64,000 nucleotides of DNA from Streptomyces sp. NRRL S-340 (GTDB taxonomy: Bacteria; Actinomycetota; Actinomycetes; Streptomycetales; Streptomycetaceae), in assembly GCF_000720185.1 (NCBI RefSeq), contig NZ_JOIY01000024.1:56652-120651 (forward strand). Direction: 5' to 3'. The notes under the pieces are model-generated. The model saw nothing but the letters and a program-made list of their open reading frames with translations, made no database searches and was not told where the DNA came from. Of this stretch, positions 1-10,340 are shown piece by piece. The translations under genes were made by a program, and so were the position numbers. How positions within the stretch are numbered: position 1 is the first letter of the stretch; every line of letters starts with the position of its first letter.

Positions 1-764
1 TCGCCCCCGCGGTGGTCCTGAACCTCGTCTCCTCGTTCGCCATGATGGGTTCGGCCTTCTACACCACCCAGTACCTGCAGTCGGTGCTCGGCAAGAGCGC
101 GATGGAGGCGGCCCTGTGGGCGCTGCTGCCCTCGCTGCCGATCGGCATGGCGGCCCCGGTCGCCACGCAGCTGGTGCAGAAGGGCGTCAACCGGGCCTAC
201 GTGGTCACCACCGGCTTCGCGATCGGCGCGGCGGGCTACGGGATGCTGGTCCTGGCCGGGACGGACTCCCTGTGGCTGGTCCTGGCGGCCTGTGCCGTCC
301 TGTCCTCCGGCATCGTGATGGTCATCTCCCAGATGACCGACCTGGCGCTGGGCGCGGCCCCGGCGGAGCAGGCGGGCGCGGCCTCCTCCCTCCTGGAGAC
401 CGGCTCGGAGTTCGGCGGCGCGCTCGGCATGGCGGTGCTCGGTTCCGTCGGCACCGCGATCTACCGGCACCGGATCCCCTCCGGCGCCCCCGCCGAGGCC
501 CACGAGACCCTGGGCGGCGCCCTCGCGGTCGCCGGCCGGCTGCCGGGCCGCGCCGCGGAGGCCCTGGCGACGACGGCCCGGGAGGCGTTCACCAGCGGGA
601 TGCACGGCGCGGCCCTGGCCGGAGCGGCGCTGCTGGTGCCGGCCGGTGTCGCGGCGGCGGTCACCCTGCGCCGGGTGAACGTCCGCGAAGAGGCCCGGCC
701 GGCCGCGCAGGCCGAGGAGATCACGCAGGCCGGGCGGGCCGGGACGGTGAAGGCGCCGGCCTGA
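1..764 (+). CDS. MFS drug-type transporter, C-terminal part
   Basis: Only the last ~254 residues are present; the gene starts before the window (frame opens at base 3). The visible part is a run of hydrophobic helices separated by short loops, with the pattern of the second half of a 14-helix DHA2 (EmrB/QacA-type) exporter: [20 protein letters not shown], a short basic loop (QKGVNRAY), then repeated Gly/Ala/Leu helices and a final helix before a charged, probably cytoplasmic tail ([12 protein letters not shown]). Members of the family expel drugs or metabolites using the proton gradient. Substrate cannot be predicted. A TetR regulator is the usual neighbour and would lie outside the window. 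It converges on serA and shares a terminator with it. Confidence 0.85.
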   Translation, partial: APAVVLNLVSSFAMMGSAFYTTQYLQSVLGKSAMEAALWALLPSLPIGMAAPVATQLVQKGVNRAYVVTTGFAIGAAGYGMLVLAGTDSLWLVLAACAVLSSGIVMVISQMTDLALGAAPAEQAGAASSLLETGSEFGGALGMAVLGSVGTAIYRHRIPSGAPAEAHETLGGALAVAGRLPGRAAEALATTAREAFTSGMHGAALAGAALLVPAGVAAAVTLRRVNVREEARPAAQAEEITQAGRAGTVKAPA

Positions 765-782
765 TCCCCGCAGCGCATGCGA

Positions 783-826
783 AAGGCGCCGGGTGAGCCG
801 GGAACCTCCGGCTCACCCGGCGCCTT
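783..826. terminator. Bidirectional terminator between MFS gene and serA
   Basis: A perfect 17-bp stem (GGCGCCGGGTGAGCCGG at 785-801 against 808-824) with a 6-base loop. It is flanked by AA on the left and TT on the right, so it has short T-runs on both strands. It sits 19 bases after the plus-strand stop and 26 bases after the serA stop, which fits termination in both directions. Confidence 0.9.
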
Positions 827-851
827 CGGCTGCCGGAAGGGTGCGACGGCC

Positions 852-2441
852 TCAGACGAGGTTCACCGAGCGGGCGGACGTCGCCCCGATCTCGGCGGCG
901 ACCTCCGCGAGCACCCCGGCGGGCACCGTGTCGTCCACGGTCAGCACGGCCAGCGCCTCGCCGCCCACCGTCGCACGGGCGACCTGCATGCCGGCGATGT
1001 TGATGCCGGCCTCGCCGATGACCCGGCCCACCGTGCCGACGACACCGGGACGGTCCTCGTAGCGCAGGACGACCATGTGCTCGGCGAGCGCCAGGTCGAC
1101 GTCGTACTCGCCGACGGCGACGATCTTCTGCACGTGCTTCGGGCCGGCCAGGGTGCCGGAGACCGACACCTCCTGGCCGTCGGCGAGGGTGCCGCGCACG
1201 GTGACCACGTTGCGGTGGTCCGCCGACTCGCTGCTGGTGGTCAGCCGCACCTCCACGCCGCGCTCCTGGGCGAACAGCGGAGCGTTGACGTAGGAGACGG
1301 TCTCGTCGACGACGTCCTCGAAGACGCCCTTGAGCGCGGACAGCTCCAGCACCTTCACGTCGTGCTGGGTGATCTCGCCGTACACCTCGACGTCGAGGCG
1401 GACGGCGACCTCGCCCGCCAGCGCGGTGAAGATCCGGCCGAGGCGCTCGGCGAGCGGCAGGCCCGGCTTGACGTCCTCGGCGATGACACCGCCCTGGACG
1501 TTGACCGCGTCCGGGACCAGTTCACCGGCGAGGGCGAGACGCACCGACTTGGCGACGGCGATGCCCGCCTTCTCCTGCGCCTCGTCCGTGGATGCGCCCA
1601 GGTGCGGGGTGCACACGACCTGGTCGAACTCGAACAGCGGGGAGTCGGTGCACGGCTCCTTGGCGTACACGTCCAGGCCGGCGCCCGCGACGCGGCCCTC
1701 CTTGAGCGCCGAGTACAGCGCCTCCTCGTCGACGATGCCGCCGCGCGCGGCGTTGACGATGCGCACGCTCGGCTTGACCTTGTGCAGCGCGTCCTCGCCG
1801 ATCAGGCCGAGGGTCTCGGGGGTCTTGGGGAGGTGGACGGTGATGAAGTCGGACACCTCCAGCAGCTCGTCCAGGGTCAGCACCTTGACGCCCATCTGCG
1901 CGGCGCGCGCGGGCTGCACGTAGGGGTCGTAGGCGACGACCTTCATGCCGAAGGCGGACATGCGCTGGGCGACCAGGGCGCCGATGCGGCCGAGACCGAC
2001 GACACCGAGGGTCTTCTCGGCCAGCTCCACACCGGTGTACTTGCTGCGCTTCCACTCGCCGTTCTTCAGCGCGGCGTTGGCCTGCGGGATGTTGCGGGCG
2101 GTGGCGAGGAGGAGACCGCAGGCCAGTTCGGCGGCGGTCACGATGTTGGAGGTCGGGGCGTTGACGACCATCACGCCGGCCTTGGTGGCGGCGGAGACGT
2201 CGACGTTGTCCAGGCCGACACCGGCGCGGGCGACGACCTTGAGCTTCTTCGCGGCGGCGATCGCCTCGGCGTCGACCTTGGTGGCCGAGCGGATCAGGAT
2301 CGCGTCGACGTCGGCGATGGCGGGCAGCAGTTCCGCCCGGTCGGCGCCGTTGCAGTGCCGGATCTCGAAGTCCGGACCGAGTGCGTCGACGGTCGCGGGC
2401 GACAGCTCTTCAGCGATGAGTACGACAGGTTTCGAGCTCAC
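852..2441 (-). CDS. serA: D-3-phosphoglycerate dehydrogenase
   Basis: Catalyses the first step of serine synthesis, NAD-dependent oxidation of 3-phosphoglycerate. At 529 residues it is the long actinobacterial form (as in Mycobacterium tuberculosis): substrate and nucleotide-binding domains, then an intervening allosteric domain and a C-terminal ACT domain (MVVLRYEDRPGVVGTVGRV) that normally senses serine. The nucleotide loop GLGRIG and the catalytic set Arg in NAARGG, Glu in the AKEPC region and His in CTPHLGAS are intact. I chose GTG at 2441 (protein MSSKPVVLIAEEL) because GAGGA lies 6 bases upstream; an in-frame GTG at 2453 would overlap that site. It follows the ilv genes on the same strand but after a 321-base gap with a terminator, so it is probably transcribed separately. 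Confidence 0.97.
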   Translation of the reverse strand: MSSKPVVLIAEELSPATVDALGPDFEIRHCNGADRAELLPAIADVDAILIRSATKVDAEAIAAAKKLKVVARAGVGLDNVDVSAATKAGVMVVNAPTSNIVTAAELACGLLLATARNIPQANAALKNGEWKRSKYTGVELAEKTLGVVGLGRIGALVAQRMSAFGMKVVAYDPYVQPARAAQMGVKVLTLDELLEVSDFITVHLPKTPETLGLIGEDALHKVKPSVRIVNAARGGIVDEEALYSALKEGRVAGAGLDVYAKEPCTDSPLFEFDQVVCTPHLGASTDEAQEKAGIAVAKSVRLALAGELVPDAVNVQGGVIAEDVKPGLPLAERLGRIFTALAGEVAVRLDVEVYGEITQHDVKVLELSALKGVFEDVVDETVSYVNAPLFAQERGVEVRLTTSSESADHRNVVTVRGTLADGQEVSVSGTLAGPKHVQKIVAVGEYDVDLALAEHMVVLRYEDRPGVVGTVGRVIGEAGINIAGMQVARATVGGEALAVLTVDDTVPAGVLAEVAAEIGATSARSVNLV

Positions 2442-2762
2442 GTGAGTCCTCACAAGTCCAATGCGTGCGGACGGCCGTCCCGACGGCCGCAGGCGGTGGA
2501 GTGGGCGGGGTGCTAGCCGCGTGGAAGACGCACGACGCTGTGGGCCTGACGCGTTGTTGTGCAGCAGTGTAGTGGCGTCGCGTGCGTCGTATTACGCCGC
2601 TGCGGAAGGATCACCCGTCCGTGGCTGGACGGGGTGGACAACGCCGCGAGTCGACCGTGGACTCCGACGTTACTCCCGGTTCGTCACAAGGGGCCGGAGC
2701 ACAGGCTCCGGCCCCCGGGGGCCGGCGTCGCTCTCGCGTCAGCCCCTCGGCCCGAAGGAGGC
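2442..2762. other. Intergenic region between ilvC and serA
   Basis: No gene seen. It holds the ilvC terminator (2690-2715) and the serA 5' region. Within the latter is a small hairpin, GGCCGTC/GACGGCC, around 2467-2488, close to the serA ribosome site. A TACACT hexamer on the minus strand (2566-2571) could be a -10 box, but no convincing -35 accompanies it. Confidence 0.5.
2690..2715 (-). terminator. Terminator of ilvC
   Basis: Perfect 11-bp stem (GGGGCCGGAGC at 2690-2700 with 2705-2715) and a 4-base loop, 47 bases past the ilvC stop. On the minus strand it is followed by TTGTGAC. Typical strong Streptomyces terminator without a long T-tract. Confidence 0.8.
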
Positions 2763-3854
<1,092 letters not shown>

Positions 3855-3888
3855 TCACCCGAGCGCCCGTACGCGTCGCTCGGTGTCG

Positions 3889-4416
3889 TTATGCCGACCG
3901 GTCGAGGGCGCGCAGCGACCGGTCCGTGATCGAACGGGCGCCGCGGCCGATCGCGATGGTGCCGGACTGCACCAGCTCCTTGATGCCGTACTGCTCCAGC
4001 ATCTTGAGCATCGCGGTCAGCTTGTCGCTGGAGCCGGTGGCCTCGATGGTGACGGCCTCCGGGGAGACGTCGACCGTCTTGGCGCGGAAGAGCTGGACGA
4101 TCTCGGTGATCTGGGAGCGCGTCTCGTTGTCGGCGCGCACCTTCACCAGGACCAGTTCGCGCTGCACGGCCGAGCCGGGTTCCAGTTCGACGATCTTCAG
4201 CACGTTGACGAGCTTGTTGAGCTGCTTGGTCACCTGTTCCAGCGGCAGGTCCTCGACACCGACCACGATGGTGATGCGGGAGATGTCGGGGTGCTCGGTG
4301 ACGCCGACCGCGAGCGAGTCGATGTTGAAGCCGCGGCGGGAGAAGAGGGCGGCGATCCGGGCGAGGATGCCGGGGGTGTTCTCGACCAGGACCGAGAGCG
4401 TGTGCTTGGTGGACAT
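3889..4416 (-). CDS. ilvN: Acetolactate synthase small (regulatory) subunit
   Basis: Regulatory subunit of acetohydroxyacid synthase, which confers valine feedback inhibition on IlvB. 175 residues, the usual size: an N-terminal ACT domain (MSTKHTLSVLVENTPGILAR, then GFNIDSLAVG) and a second ACT-like C-terminal half (RELVLVKVRADNETRSQI). ATG at 4416 has GGAAGG about 9 bases upstream. It lies 35 bases after the ilvB stop on the same strand, so ilvB-ilvN is one transcript. Confidence 0.97.
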   Translation of the reverse strand: MSTKHTLSVLVENTPGILARIAALFSRRGFNIDSLAVGVTEHPDISRITIVVGVEDLPLEQVTKQLNKLVNVLKIVELEPGSAVQRELVLVKVRADNETRSQITEIVQLFRAKTVDVSPEAVTIEATGSSDKLTAMLKMLEQYGIKELVQSGTIAIGRGARSITDRSLRALDRSA

Positions 4417-4451
4417 GACGGTCGTACCTTCCTGAAGTCCTCGGACGGCTC

Positions 4452-6299
4452 TCAGTCGTCGGCGCCGTCGCCGAAGTCGGGACGGACGTCCCGCGCGGCC
4501 ATGATCTCGTCGTTGGAGGTGCCGGCGGCGACCATCGGCCAGACCATCGCGTCCTCGTGGACGATGAAGTCGATGACGACCGGGCGGTCGTTGACCGCGT
4601 TCGCCTCCTCGATGACCTTGTCCAGGTCCTCCGGGCGCTCGCAGCGGATCGCGTGGCAGCCCATGGCCTCCGACAGCTTCACGAAGTCGGGGACGCGGGT
4701 GCCGCGGGCGTCGGGGTTGACGTCGTCCGGGCCGGAGTGCAGGACCGTGTTGGAGTAGCGCTGGTTGTAGAACAGGGTCTGCCACTGGCGGACCATCCCG
4801 AGGGCGCCGTTGTTGATGACGGCGACCTTGATAGGGATGTTGTTCAGGGCGCAGGTGGTCAGTTCCTGGTTGGTCATCTGGAAGCAGCCGTCGCCGTCGA
4901 TCGCCCAGACGGTCCGCTCCGGCATGCCGGCCTTGGCGCCCATGGCGGCGGGGACGGCGTAGCCCATGGTTCCGGCGCCGCCGGAGTTCAGCCAGGTGGC
5001 GGGCTGCTCGTACCGGACGAAGTGCGCGGCCCACATCTGGTGCTGGCCGACGCCCGCCGCGAAGATCGTGCCCTCGGGGGCGAGCTGTCCGATCCGCTCG
5101 ATGACGTGCTGCGGGGACAGCGAGCCGTCCCCGGGCTCGTCGTAGCCGAGCGGGTAGGTGTCGCGCCAGCGGCTGAGGTCCTTCCACCAGGCGCTGTAGT
5201 CGCCCCTGTGGCCCTCGGCGTGCTCCTTCTGGACGGCCTGGACCAGGTCGGCGATGACCTCGCGGGCGTCACCGACGATCGGCACGTCGGCCTCGCGGTT
5301 CTTGCCGATCTCGGCGGGGTCGATGTCGGCGTGGACGATCTTGGCGTGCGGGGCGAAGCTGTCCAGCTTGCCGGTGACGCGGTCGTCGAAGCGGGCTCCG
5401 AGGGCGACGATCAGGTCGGCCTTCTGCAGCGCGGTGACGGCGGTGACCGCACCGTGCATGCCCGGCATTCCCACGTGCAGCGGGTGGCTGTCGGGGAACG
5501 CGCCGAGCGCCATCAGGGTGGTGGTGACGGGCGCTCCGGTGAGTTCGGCCAGCACCTTCAGCTCGGCGGTGGCCTTGGCCTTCAGGACGCCGCCGCCGAC
5601 GTAGAGGACCGGGCGCCTGGCGGCGGTGATGAGCTTGGCGGCCTCGCGGATCTGCTTGGCGTGCGGCTTGGTGACGGGCCGGTAGCCGGGCAGGTCCATG
5701 ACGGGCGGCCAGGAGAAGGTGGTCTTCTTCTGGAGGATGTCCTTGGGGATGTCGACCAGGACCGGGCCGGGGCGGCCGGTGGAGGCGATGTGGAACGCCT
5801 CGGCGATCACCCGCGGGATGTCCTCGCCCTTGGTGACCAGGAAGCTGTGCTTGGTGATCGGCATGGTGATGCCGACGATGTCCGCCTCCTGGAAGGCGTC
5901 CGTGCCGATCGCGGAGGACACCACCTGCCCGGTGATCGCGACCAGCGGGACGGAGTCCATGTTGGCGTCGGCGATGGGGGTGACCAGGTTGGTGGCGCCC
6001 GGGCCCGAGGTGGCCATGCAGACGCCCACCTTGCCGGTGGCCTGCGCGTAGCCGGTGGCGGCGTGGCCGGCACCCTGCTCGTGCCGGACCAGCACGTGCC
6101 GCACCCGGGTGGAGTCCATCAGCGGGTCGTACGCCGGCAGGATCGTGCCGCCCGGAATACCGAACACCGTGTCCGCGCCGACCTCCTCGAGGGAGCGGAT
6201 GAGGGACTGCGCACCCGTGACGTGCTCGGGAGCGGACTGCTGTCCTCCGGAACGGGGCCGCGGCTGCGGATGGTGGGCCCCGGTGGCCTGCTCGGTCAT
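4452..6299 (-). CDS. ilvB: Acetolactate synthase large (catalytic) subunit
   Basis: ThDP enzyme that condenses pyruvate with pyruvate or 2-oxobutyrate, the committed step to branched-chain amino acids. About 615 residues. The ThDP glutamate lies in [17 protein letters not shown], the central FAD-binding domain follows, and the metal/diphosphate motif is [13 protein letters not shown] near residue 480. Two starts are possible, ATG 6299 (MTEQATG) and ATG 6305 (MPMTEQ); a GAGAAGAG sequence lies just upstream, with better spacing to 6299. The frame stays open far upstream, but that part overlaps the leader and attenuator and is not coding. Expression is probably set by the attenuator in front of it. 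Confidence 0.96.
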   Translation of the reverse strand: MTEQATGAHHPQPRPRSGGQQSAPEHVTGAQSLIRSLEEVGADTVFGIPGGTILPAYDPLMDSTRVRHVLVRHEQGAGHAATGYAQATGKVGVCMATSGPGATNLVTPIADANMDSVPLVAITGQVVSSAIGTDAFQEADIVGITMPITKHSFLVTKGEDIPRVIAEAFHIASTGRPGPVLVDIPKDILQKKTTFSWPPVMDLPGYRPVTKPHAKQIREAAKLITAARRPVLYVGGGVLKAKATAELKVLAELTGAPVTTTLMALGAFPDSHPLHVGMPGMHGAVTAVTALQKADLIVALGARFDDRVTGKLDSFAPHAKIVHADIDPAEIGKNREADVPIVGDAREVIADLVQAVQKEHAEGHRGDYSAWWKDLSRWRDTYPLGYDEPGDGSLSPQHVIERIGQLAPEGTIFAAGVGQHQMWAAHFVRYEQPATWLNSGGAGTMGYAVPAAMGAKAGMPERTVWAIDGDGCFQMTNQELTTCALNNIPIKVAVINNGALGMVRQWQTLFYNQRYSNTVLHSGPDDVNPDARGTRVPDFVKLSEAMGCHAIRCERPEDLDKVIEEANAVNDRPVVIDFIVHEDAMVWPMVAAGTSNDEIMAARDVRPDFGDGADD

Positions 6300-6400
6300 C
6301 GGCATTCTCTTCTCGATGCTGAGTTCTGCGAGGGTTCGGGTGTCGGCTTTCGCCAGGTTCGCACGGTGCGGACCGCGGGTGCGGCAGGTGCCCGTGCAAC

Positions 6401-6434
6401 AAAAAACCCCTCGTGCCGTGAGGCAAGCGAGGGG
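6401..6434 (-). terminator. ilvB attenuator hairpin
   Basis: On the minus strand, CCCCTCG...CGAGGGG (7 bp) continued by TGCC/GGCA around a TCAC loop, followed directly by six T residues (6406-6401). It is a textbook intrinsic terminator, which is rare in this GC-rich genome, and it lies between the leader peptide stop (6490) and ilvB (6299). This is the expected geometry for ribosome-mediated attenuation. Confidence 0.9.
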
Positions 6435-6489
6435 AGCGCGCCGGTGAGGGTCGCTGGGGATTCCGGATCGTCCTCCGGTGGGTCCCAGC

Positions 6490-6531
6490 TCAGCCGACGC
6501 GCTGTCCAAGTACGAGAATTCGGGTGCGCAT
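6490..6531 (-). CDS. ilvB leader peptide
   Basis: A 13-residue reading frame, [16 protein letters not shown] at 6531 and TGA ending at 6490, upstream of ilvB. It holds Ile-Leu-Val-Leu in a row plus one more Val, all amino acids made by the pathway. Stalling of the ribosome at these codons when branched-chain aminoacyl-tRNAs are short would stop the downstream terminator (6401-6434) forming. Leaders of this kind precede ilvB in many actinobacteria. The ATG lies 34 bases downstream of the stop of the preceding gene on the same strand, so its promoter must lie in or before the end of that gene, or the leader is translated from a very short 5' end. Confidence 0.88.
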   Translation of the reverse strand: MRTRILVLGQRVG

Positions 6532-6564
6532 GGAACTGACCCTCCCCCCGGCGCACATCCACTG

Positions 6565-9500
6565 TCAAGTGGGTGGGACGGGAGTCTCATTATGTGGGCG
6601 CAGTGGCGTGCCGCCGCCGAAGACGGCCGGCACCTGCCCGGTGTACACGCCGGCACCGCCGCCCCCGGCGAACGCGGGCTCGGCCGGGCCGTGCGGCACC
6701 GGGTAGTGGCCGCGGGCGAGCGCCCGGCGCAGCCGGTACTCGTCGAGCGGACCGGAGAACGCCATGCCCTGCCCGTGCGTGCACCCCATCGCGCGCAGGG
6801 CCTCGACCTGTTCGGGCAGGTCCACGCCGTCGGCCACCGACTGCAGCCCGAGGTCGCCCGCGATCCGCAGCAGTCCACTGGTGATCTTGTGCAGGCGGGC
6901 GGACTCCACCACGCCCTCGACCAGGGAGCGGTCGAGTCTGAGCACGTCGACAGGGAGCCTGCGGAGCGCCGTGAGGGCGCCGTGGCCGCTGCCGAAGCCG
7001 TCCAGGGCGATCCGTACGCCGAGCCGGCTGAGCGCGGACAGGCGGCGCTCCAGCTCGTCCGGAGAGACCCGCGGGTCGGTGTCGGCCAGCTCGATCACCA
7101 GGGACCCGGAGGGCAGCCCGTGCCGGGTCAGCAGGGCCTCGACGGTGCCCGGCGGCATCGAGCGGTCCACCAGGCGGCGCGCGCCCAGGCGGACCACGAC
7201 GGACACGCTCAGCCCGGTCCGGGCCCGCTCGGCGGCCTGCTCGACGGCCTCCTCCAGCATCCAGCGGCCCAGCTCGGCCGTCTTGTCGCTGTCCTCCGAG
7301 ACCCGCAGGAACTCGGCGGGCGTGAACAGCACGCCCTGTGAGGAGCGCCAGCGGGCCTGGGCGGCGACCGACGTGATCCGGCCGGTCGCCAGACAGACCA
7401 CCGGCTGGTGCAGCAGCGTGAACTCGCCGTCGTGCAGGGCGGACCGGAGCCGGGTCGCCAGCTCCGCCTTGCGGACGACGTCCTGCTGCATCTGCGGCTT
7501 GTACAGCTCGACGCGGCCCTTCCCGGCCGCCTTGGCGCGGTACATGGCGAGGTCGGCGTTGCGCAGCAGCTCCCCCGCGCCCAGGCCCGGCTCGGCGAAG
7601 GCGACGCCGATGGACGCGGCGACCCGGACATCGTTGCCGTCGATGAGGTAGGGCTGCGAGAGGGTCACCCTGAGCCGGTCGGCCAGCTCCAGGATGTGCC
7701 CCTCGCGCGCGGTGTGGTCGCGGGTGCCGTCCCCGACGATGAGCGCGGCGAACTCGTCGCCGCCGAGCCGGGAGGCGGTGTCCCCGTACCGGACGGCGTC
7801 CTGGAGTCTGCGGGCGGCCTGGACGAGCAGCTCGTCCCCGGCCTGGTGGCCGATGGTGTCGTTGACGGCCTTGAAGCCGTCCAGGTCGATGAAGAGGACG
7901 GCGGTGCCGCGGTCGGTGGAACGGCGGCCGGACAGCGCCTGCTGCACGCGCTTGGTGAACAGCGCGCGGTTGGGCAGGTCGGTGAGCGGGTCGTGTTCGG
8001 CGTTGTGCTGCAGCTGTGCCTGCAGACGCACGCGTTCGGTGACGTCCCGGCTGTTGAAGATGAGGCCGCCGTGGTGGCGGTTGATGGTCGACTCCACGTT
8101 GAGCCAGCCGCCGTCGCCGGACCGGAAGCGGCACTCGATGCGGGTGGTGGGTTCCTCCCGCGGGCCCGCGACGAGGAACCGCCGCACCTCGTGCACCACG
8201 CAGCCCAGGTCCTCCGGGTGGATGAGACCGGCCAGTTCGGTGCCGACGAGTTCCTCGGCGGGCCGGCCGTAGACCCCGGCCGCGGCAGGCGAGACGTACC
8301 GCAGGATGCCGTTGGGCGCGGCGATCATGATGACGTCGCTGGAGCCCTGCACCAGGGAGCGGAAGTGGTTCTCCTTCTGGGCGAGTTCCTGGGTGAGGGC
8401 GATGTTGTCGAGCAGCATGATGCCCTGGCGCACGACGAGGGCGAGCACCACGGCGCCGGCGGTGATCAGCACCACCCGGTCGACGCTGTGGCCGTTGAGC
8501 ACGTTGTACAGGACTCCCAGCGTGCACACGGCGGCGGCGAGGTAGGGCGTGAGGGCGGCGAGGGAACCGGCGATGGGCCGGGCGGCCGGATACCGGTCGT
8601 GGTCCGCTTCCGGTGCGGCGGGCGCAGGGGCGTACGCGCCGCGGGGCGCCCGGCGCTGGCCGGGCACGCGCTCGTGCGGCACGCGCGCGTGCCCGTCGGG
8701 CTCGGGGGCGTCGCCCGCGGGGGCGTGTCCGTCGGCCTCGGGAGGGTGCCCGTCGGCCACGCGCGCGTGGGTGTGCGGGTGGGCGTGGGCGCCGAGCGGG
8801 TGGGCGCCGGCCGCTTCGGCGGCCGTGGCGCGGCGGGCGGTGCCGTCGTGGCCCGAGTCGTGACGGGCGGCCTCGCCGTGGCCCGGATCGCGGTGGGAGG
8901 TGCCGTCGCGGCCCGGATCGCGGTGGGAGGTGCCGTCGTGGCGGGTGCCGTCGCGGGCGGGCCGGTCGAGGCCGGGCCGGTCGTGGTCGGTTCCGTGACG
9001 GCCGGGGCCGTCCTGGGGGGTTCCGCGGCCGTCGTGGGCCGTTCCGCGGCCGTCGTGGGGGCGTGTGTCCCGGGTGGGGCGGCCGGGCCCGGGCGCGGGG
9101 GCGCACGAGGAGCCGACCCAGGGGGCGTACGCCAGGAGCAGCGACCCGGCGAACCAGCCCGCGTCCAGGAGCTGCCCCGAGCGGTAGCTGTGGTGCATCA
9201 GCGGCGAGGTGAACAGGGCGTCGCTCAGCACGGTGAGGGCGAGCCCGCCGATCGCGGTGTTCACCGCGGTGCGGTTGAGCGGGGAACGCCGGAAGTGCAG
9301 CGCGAGCACCATGCTGACCAGGGCGATGTCCAGCAGCGGGTACGCCAGCGAGAGCGCGGTGTGCGCGACGCTCGGCCCGTCGAACCTGGCCGCCTGGGCC
9401 AGTGCCAGGCTCCAGGAGAGCGTGAGCAGCGAGCCGCCGATCAGCCAGGCGTCCAGCGCCAGGCAGACCCAGCCGGCCTTCGTCACCGGACGCTTGGCGA

Positions 9501-9951
9501 GCACCAGCAGTCCGACGATCGCCGGCGGCGCGAAGCACAGGAAGAACAGGTCCGCGTAGCTGGGGCTGGGCACGGGCTCGCCGAGGACGACCTCGTACCA
9601 GCCCCAGACGCCGTTGCCCAGGGAGGCCATGGCCGAGGAGAGAGCGAACAGCAGCCACGCGGACCGGAAGCGGACCCGGTGCCTGCGGGCGTACAGGGCA
9701 CACGACACGGCGGCCGTGCCCGCCGCTGCGGCCAGTCCGAAGTCACCCATGATCAGAGCGAGTTCCCGCGAACCCCAGTCGCACGCCGACCCGACGGCGT
9801 AACCCGCGCACACCAGGGCGAGCAGGAGCTGCGAGGCGAGTCTGCCGAAACCGCCCGCCGGGGCGGGCGGCCGCTCGGGGCGCGCCCCCGGCGCAGGCGG
9901 GGTGGGGCGCGCCTCGTCGAGCGCGGTCACGGTGGCGGTGGGCGGGCTCAC
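6565..9951 (-). CDS. Membrane GGDEF-EAL protein with degenerate EAL
   Basis: Predicted diguanylate cyclase of ~1128 residues. Order: ~8 membrane helices (residues ~35-285), a His/Asp/Gly/Arg-rich low-complexity insert (~287-444), two more helices (~459-514), a PAS domain, a GGDEF domain and an EAL domain. GGDEF (~residue 729) is intact, and an RYGD inhibitory site lies five residues before it. The EAL domain has lost its catalytic set: the EAL motif reads AAQ (VAAQARW), VNLS reads VRLG, DDFGTGYSSL reads [10 protein letters not shown], the Lys of LKID is Arg and AEGVE reads ADGVD. It therefore probably makes c-di-GMP but does not degrade it. GTG 9951 is chosen because GGGAGG lies 5 bases upstream; the frame continues to ATG 10140 and beyond without a ribosome site. 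By position it corresponds to S. coelicolor SCO5511 (from memory). Confidence 0.9.
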   Translation of the reverse strand: MSPPTATVTALDEARPTPPAPGARPERPPAPAGGFGRLASQLLLALVCAGYAVGSACDWGSRELALIMGDFGLAAAAGTAAVSCALYARRHRVRFRSAWLLFALSSAMASLGNGVWGWYEVVLGEPVPSPSYADLFFLCFAPPAIVGLLVLAKRPVTKAGWVCLALDAWLIGGSLLTLSWSLALAQAARFDGPSVAHTALSLAYPLLDIALVSMVLALHFRRSPLNRTAVNTAIGGLALTVLSDALFTSPLMHHSYRSGQLLDAGWFAGSLLLAYAPWVGSSCAPAPGPGRPTRDTRPHDGRGTAHDGRGTPQDGPGRHGTDHDRPGLDRPARDGTRHDGTSHRDPGRDGTSHRDPGHGEAARHDSGHDGTARRATAAEAAGAHPLGAHAHPHTHARVADGHPPEADGHAPAGDAPEPDGHARVPHERVPGQRRAPRGAYAPAPAAPEADHDRYPAARPIAGSLAALTPYLAAAVCTLGVLYNVLNGHSVDRVVLITAGAVVLALVVRQGIMLLDNIALTQELAQKENHFRSLVQGSSDVIMIAAPNGILRYVSPAAAGVYGRPAEELVGTELAGLIHPEDLGCVVHEVRRFLVAGPREEPTTRIECRFRSGDGGWLNVESTINRHHGGLIFNSRDVTERVRLQAQLQHNAEHDPLTDLPNRALFTKRVQQALSGRRSTDRGTAVLFIDLDGFKAVNDTIGHQAGDELLVQAARRLQDAVRYGDTASRLGGDEFAALIVGDGTRDHTAREGHILELADRLRVTLSQPYLIDGNDVRVAASIGVAFAEPGLGAGELLRNADLAMYRAKAAGKGRVELYKPQMQQDVVRKAELATRLRSALHDGEFTLLHQPVVCLATGRITSVAAQARWRSSQGVLFTPAEFLRVSEDSDKTAELGRWMLEEAVEQAAERARTGLSVSVVVRLGARRLVDRSMPPGTVEALLTRHGLPSGSLVIELADTDPRVSPDELERRLSALSRLGVRIALDGFGSGHGALTALRRLPVDVLRLDRSLVEGVVESARLHKITSGLLRIAGDLGLQSVADGVDLPEQVEALRAMGCTHGQGMAFSGPLDEYRLRRALARGHYPVPHGPAEPAFAGGGGAGVYTGQVPAVFGGGTPLRPHNETPVPPT
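8620..9090. repeat. Low-complexity repeat block inside the GGDEF gene
   Basis: Short in-frame repeats encode the HDGT/RDPG-type insert. A 30-bp unit is duplicated at 8881-8910 and 8911-8940, nearly identical. A 21-bp period occurs at 9020-9038 and 9041-9059 (GTTCCGCGGCCGTCGTGGG). Both periods are multiples of three, so changes in copy number keep the frame. Confidence 0.8.
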
Positions 9952-10340
9952 CTGGACCTCCCGGTCCGGGCCGCCACGTCCCTCGTGCTCCGGTGCGTGT
10001 GCGCCGCGTGGCCGGCCGGCCACCGGTGGCGGCACCGGTGACAGCCGCGGCGGCCGGGCCGGTCGCCGTACCGGCCGCTGCCGCGAGCGGCCGTGTGCCA
10101 GGGCCTTCGGCGGCTTCGCCGCGTCGGATCGTTCGTCCATAGGCCGTGCATCGCCCGTCGCCCCCCTCGCAGTCCGAAATGTCCATCCCCGGCGCCGAAC
10201 GGTGCACGGCGCAGCCCCTGCCGGGGACGATACACCAGTCTCGTCACTCAGGGACATAGTTGCTCTACGCTCCGTGACGACCAGCGCATATGCTGATACG
10301 CACCGCGTCCGGGGGGTCGCGGACGGTGCGCGGTCCGGGG
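9952..10340. other. Intergenic region before the GGDEF gene
   Basis: 389 bases without a convincing gene. The open frame of the GGDEF gene extends through it (ATG 10140) but lacks a ribosome site there, and its predicted residues are Arg/Pro/Gly filler. It contains the hairpin of the upstream dehydrogenase (10300-10329) and presumably the promoter of the GGDEF gene. Confidence 0.5.
10300..10329 (-). terminator. Probable terminator of 2-hydroxyacid dehydrogenase gene
   Basis: Imperfect hairpin: GCAC/GTGC, a 2-base bulge, then CGTCCG/CGGACG around a G-rich loop. It lies 11 bases after the stop at 10341. Confidence 0.5.

Noticed and set aside
6300..6878. Extension of ilvB to ~808 residues
   Set aside because: It would run through the leader peptide and the attenuator. 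Family length and ATG 6299 fit the known enzyme.
7408..10041. Long plus-strand open frame (877 codons) opposite the GGDEF gene
   Set aside because: It is the antisense of the GGDEF-EAL gene. In Streptomyces, third-position GC makes long open antisense frames common, and the product has no recognisable domain.
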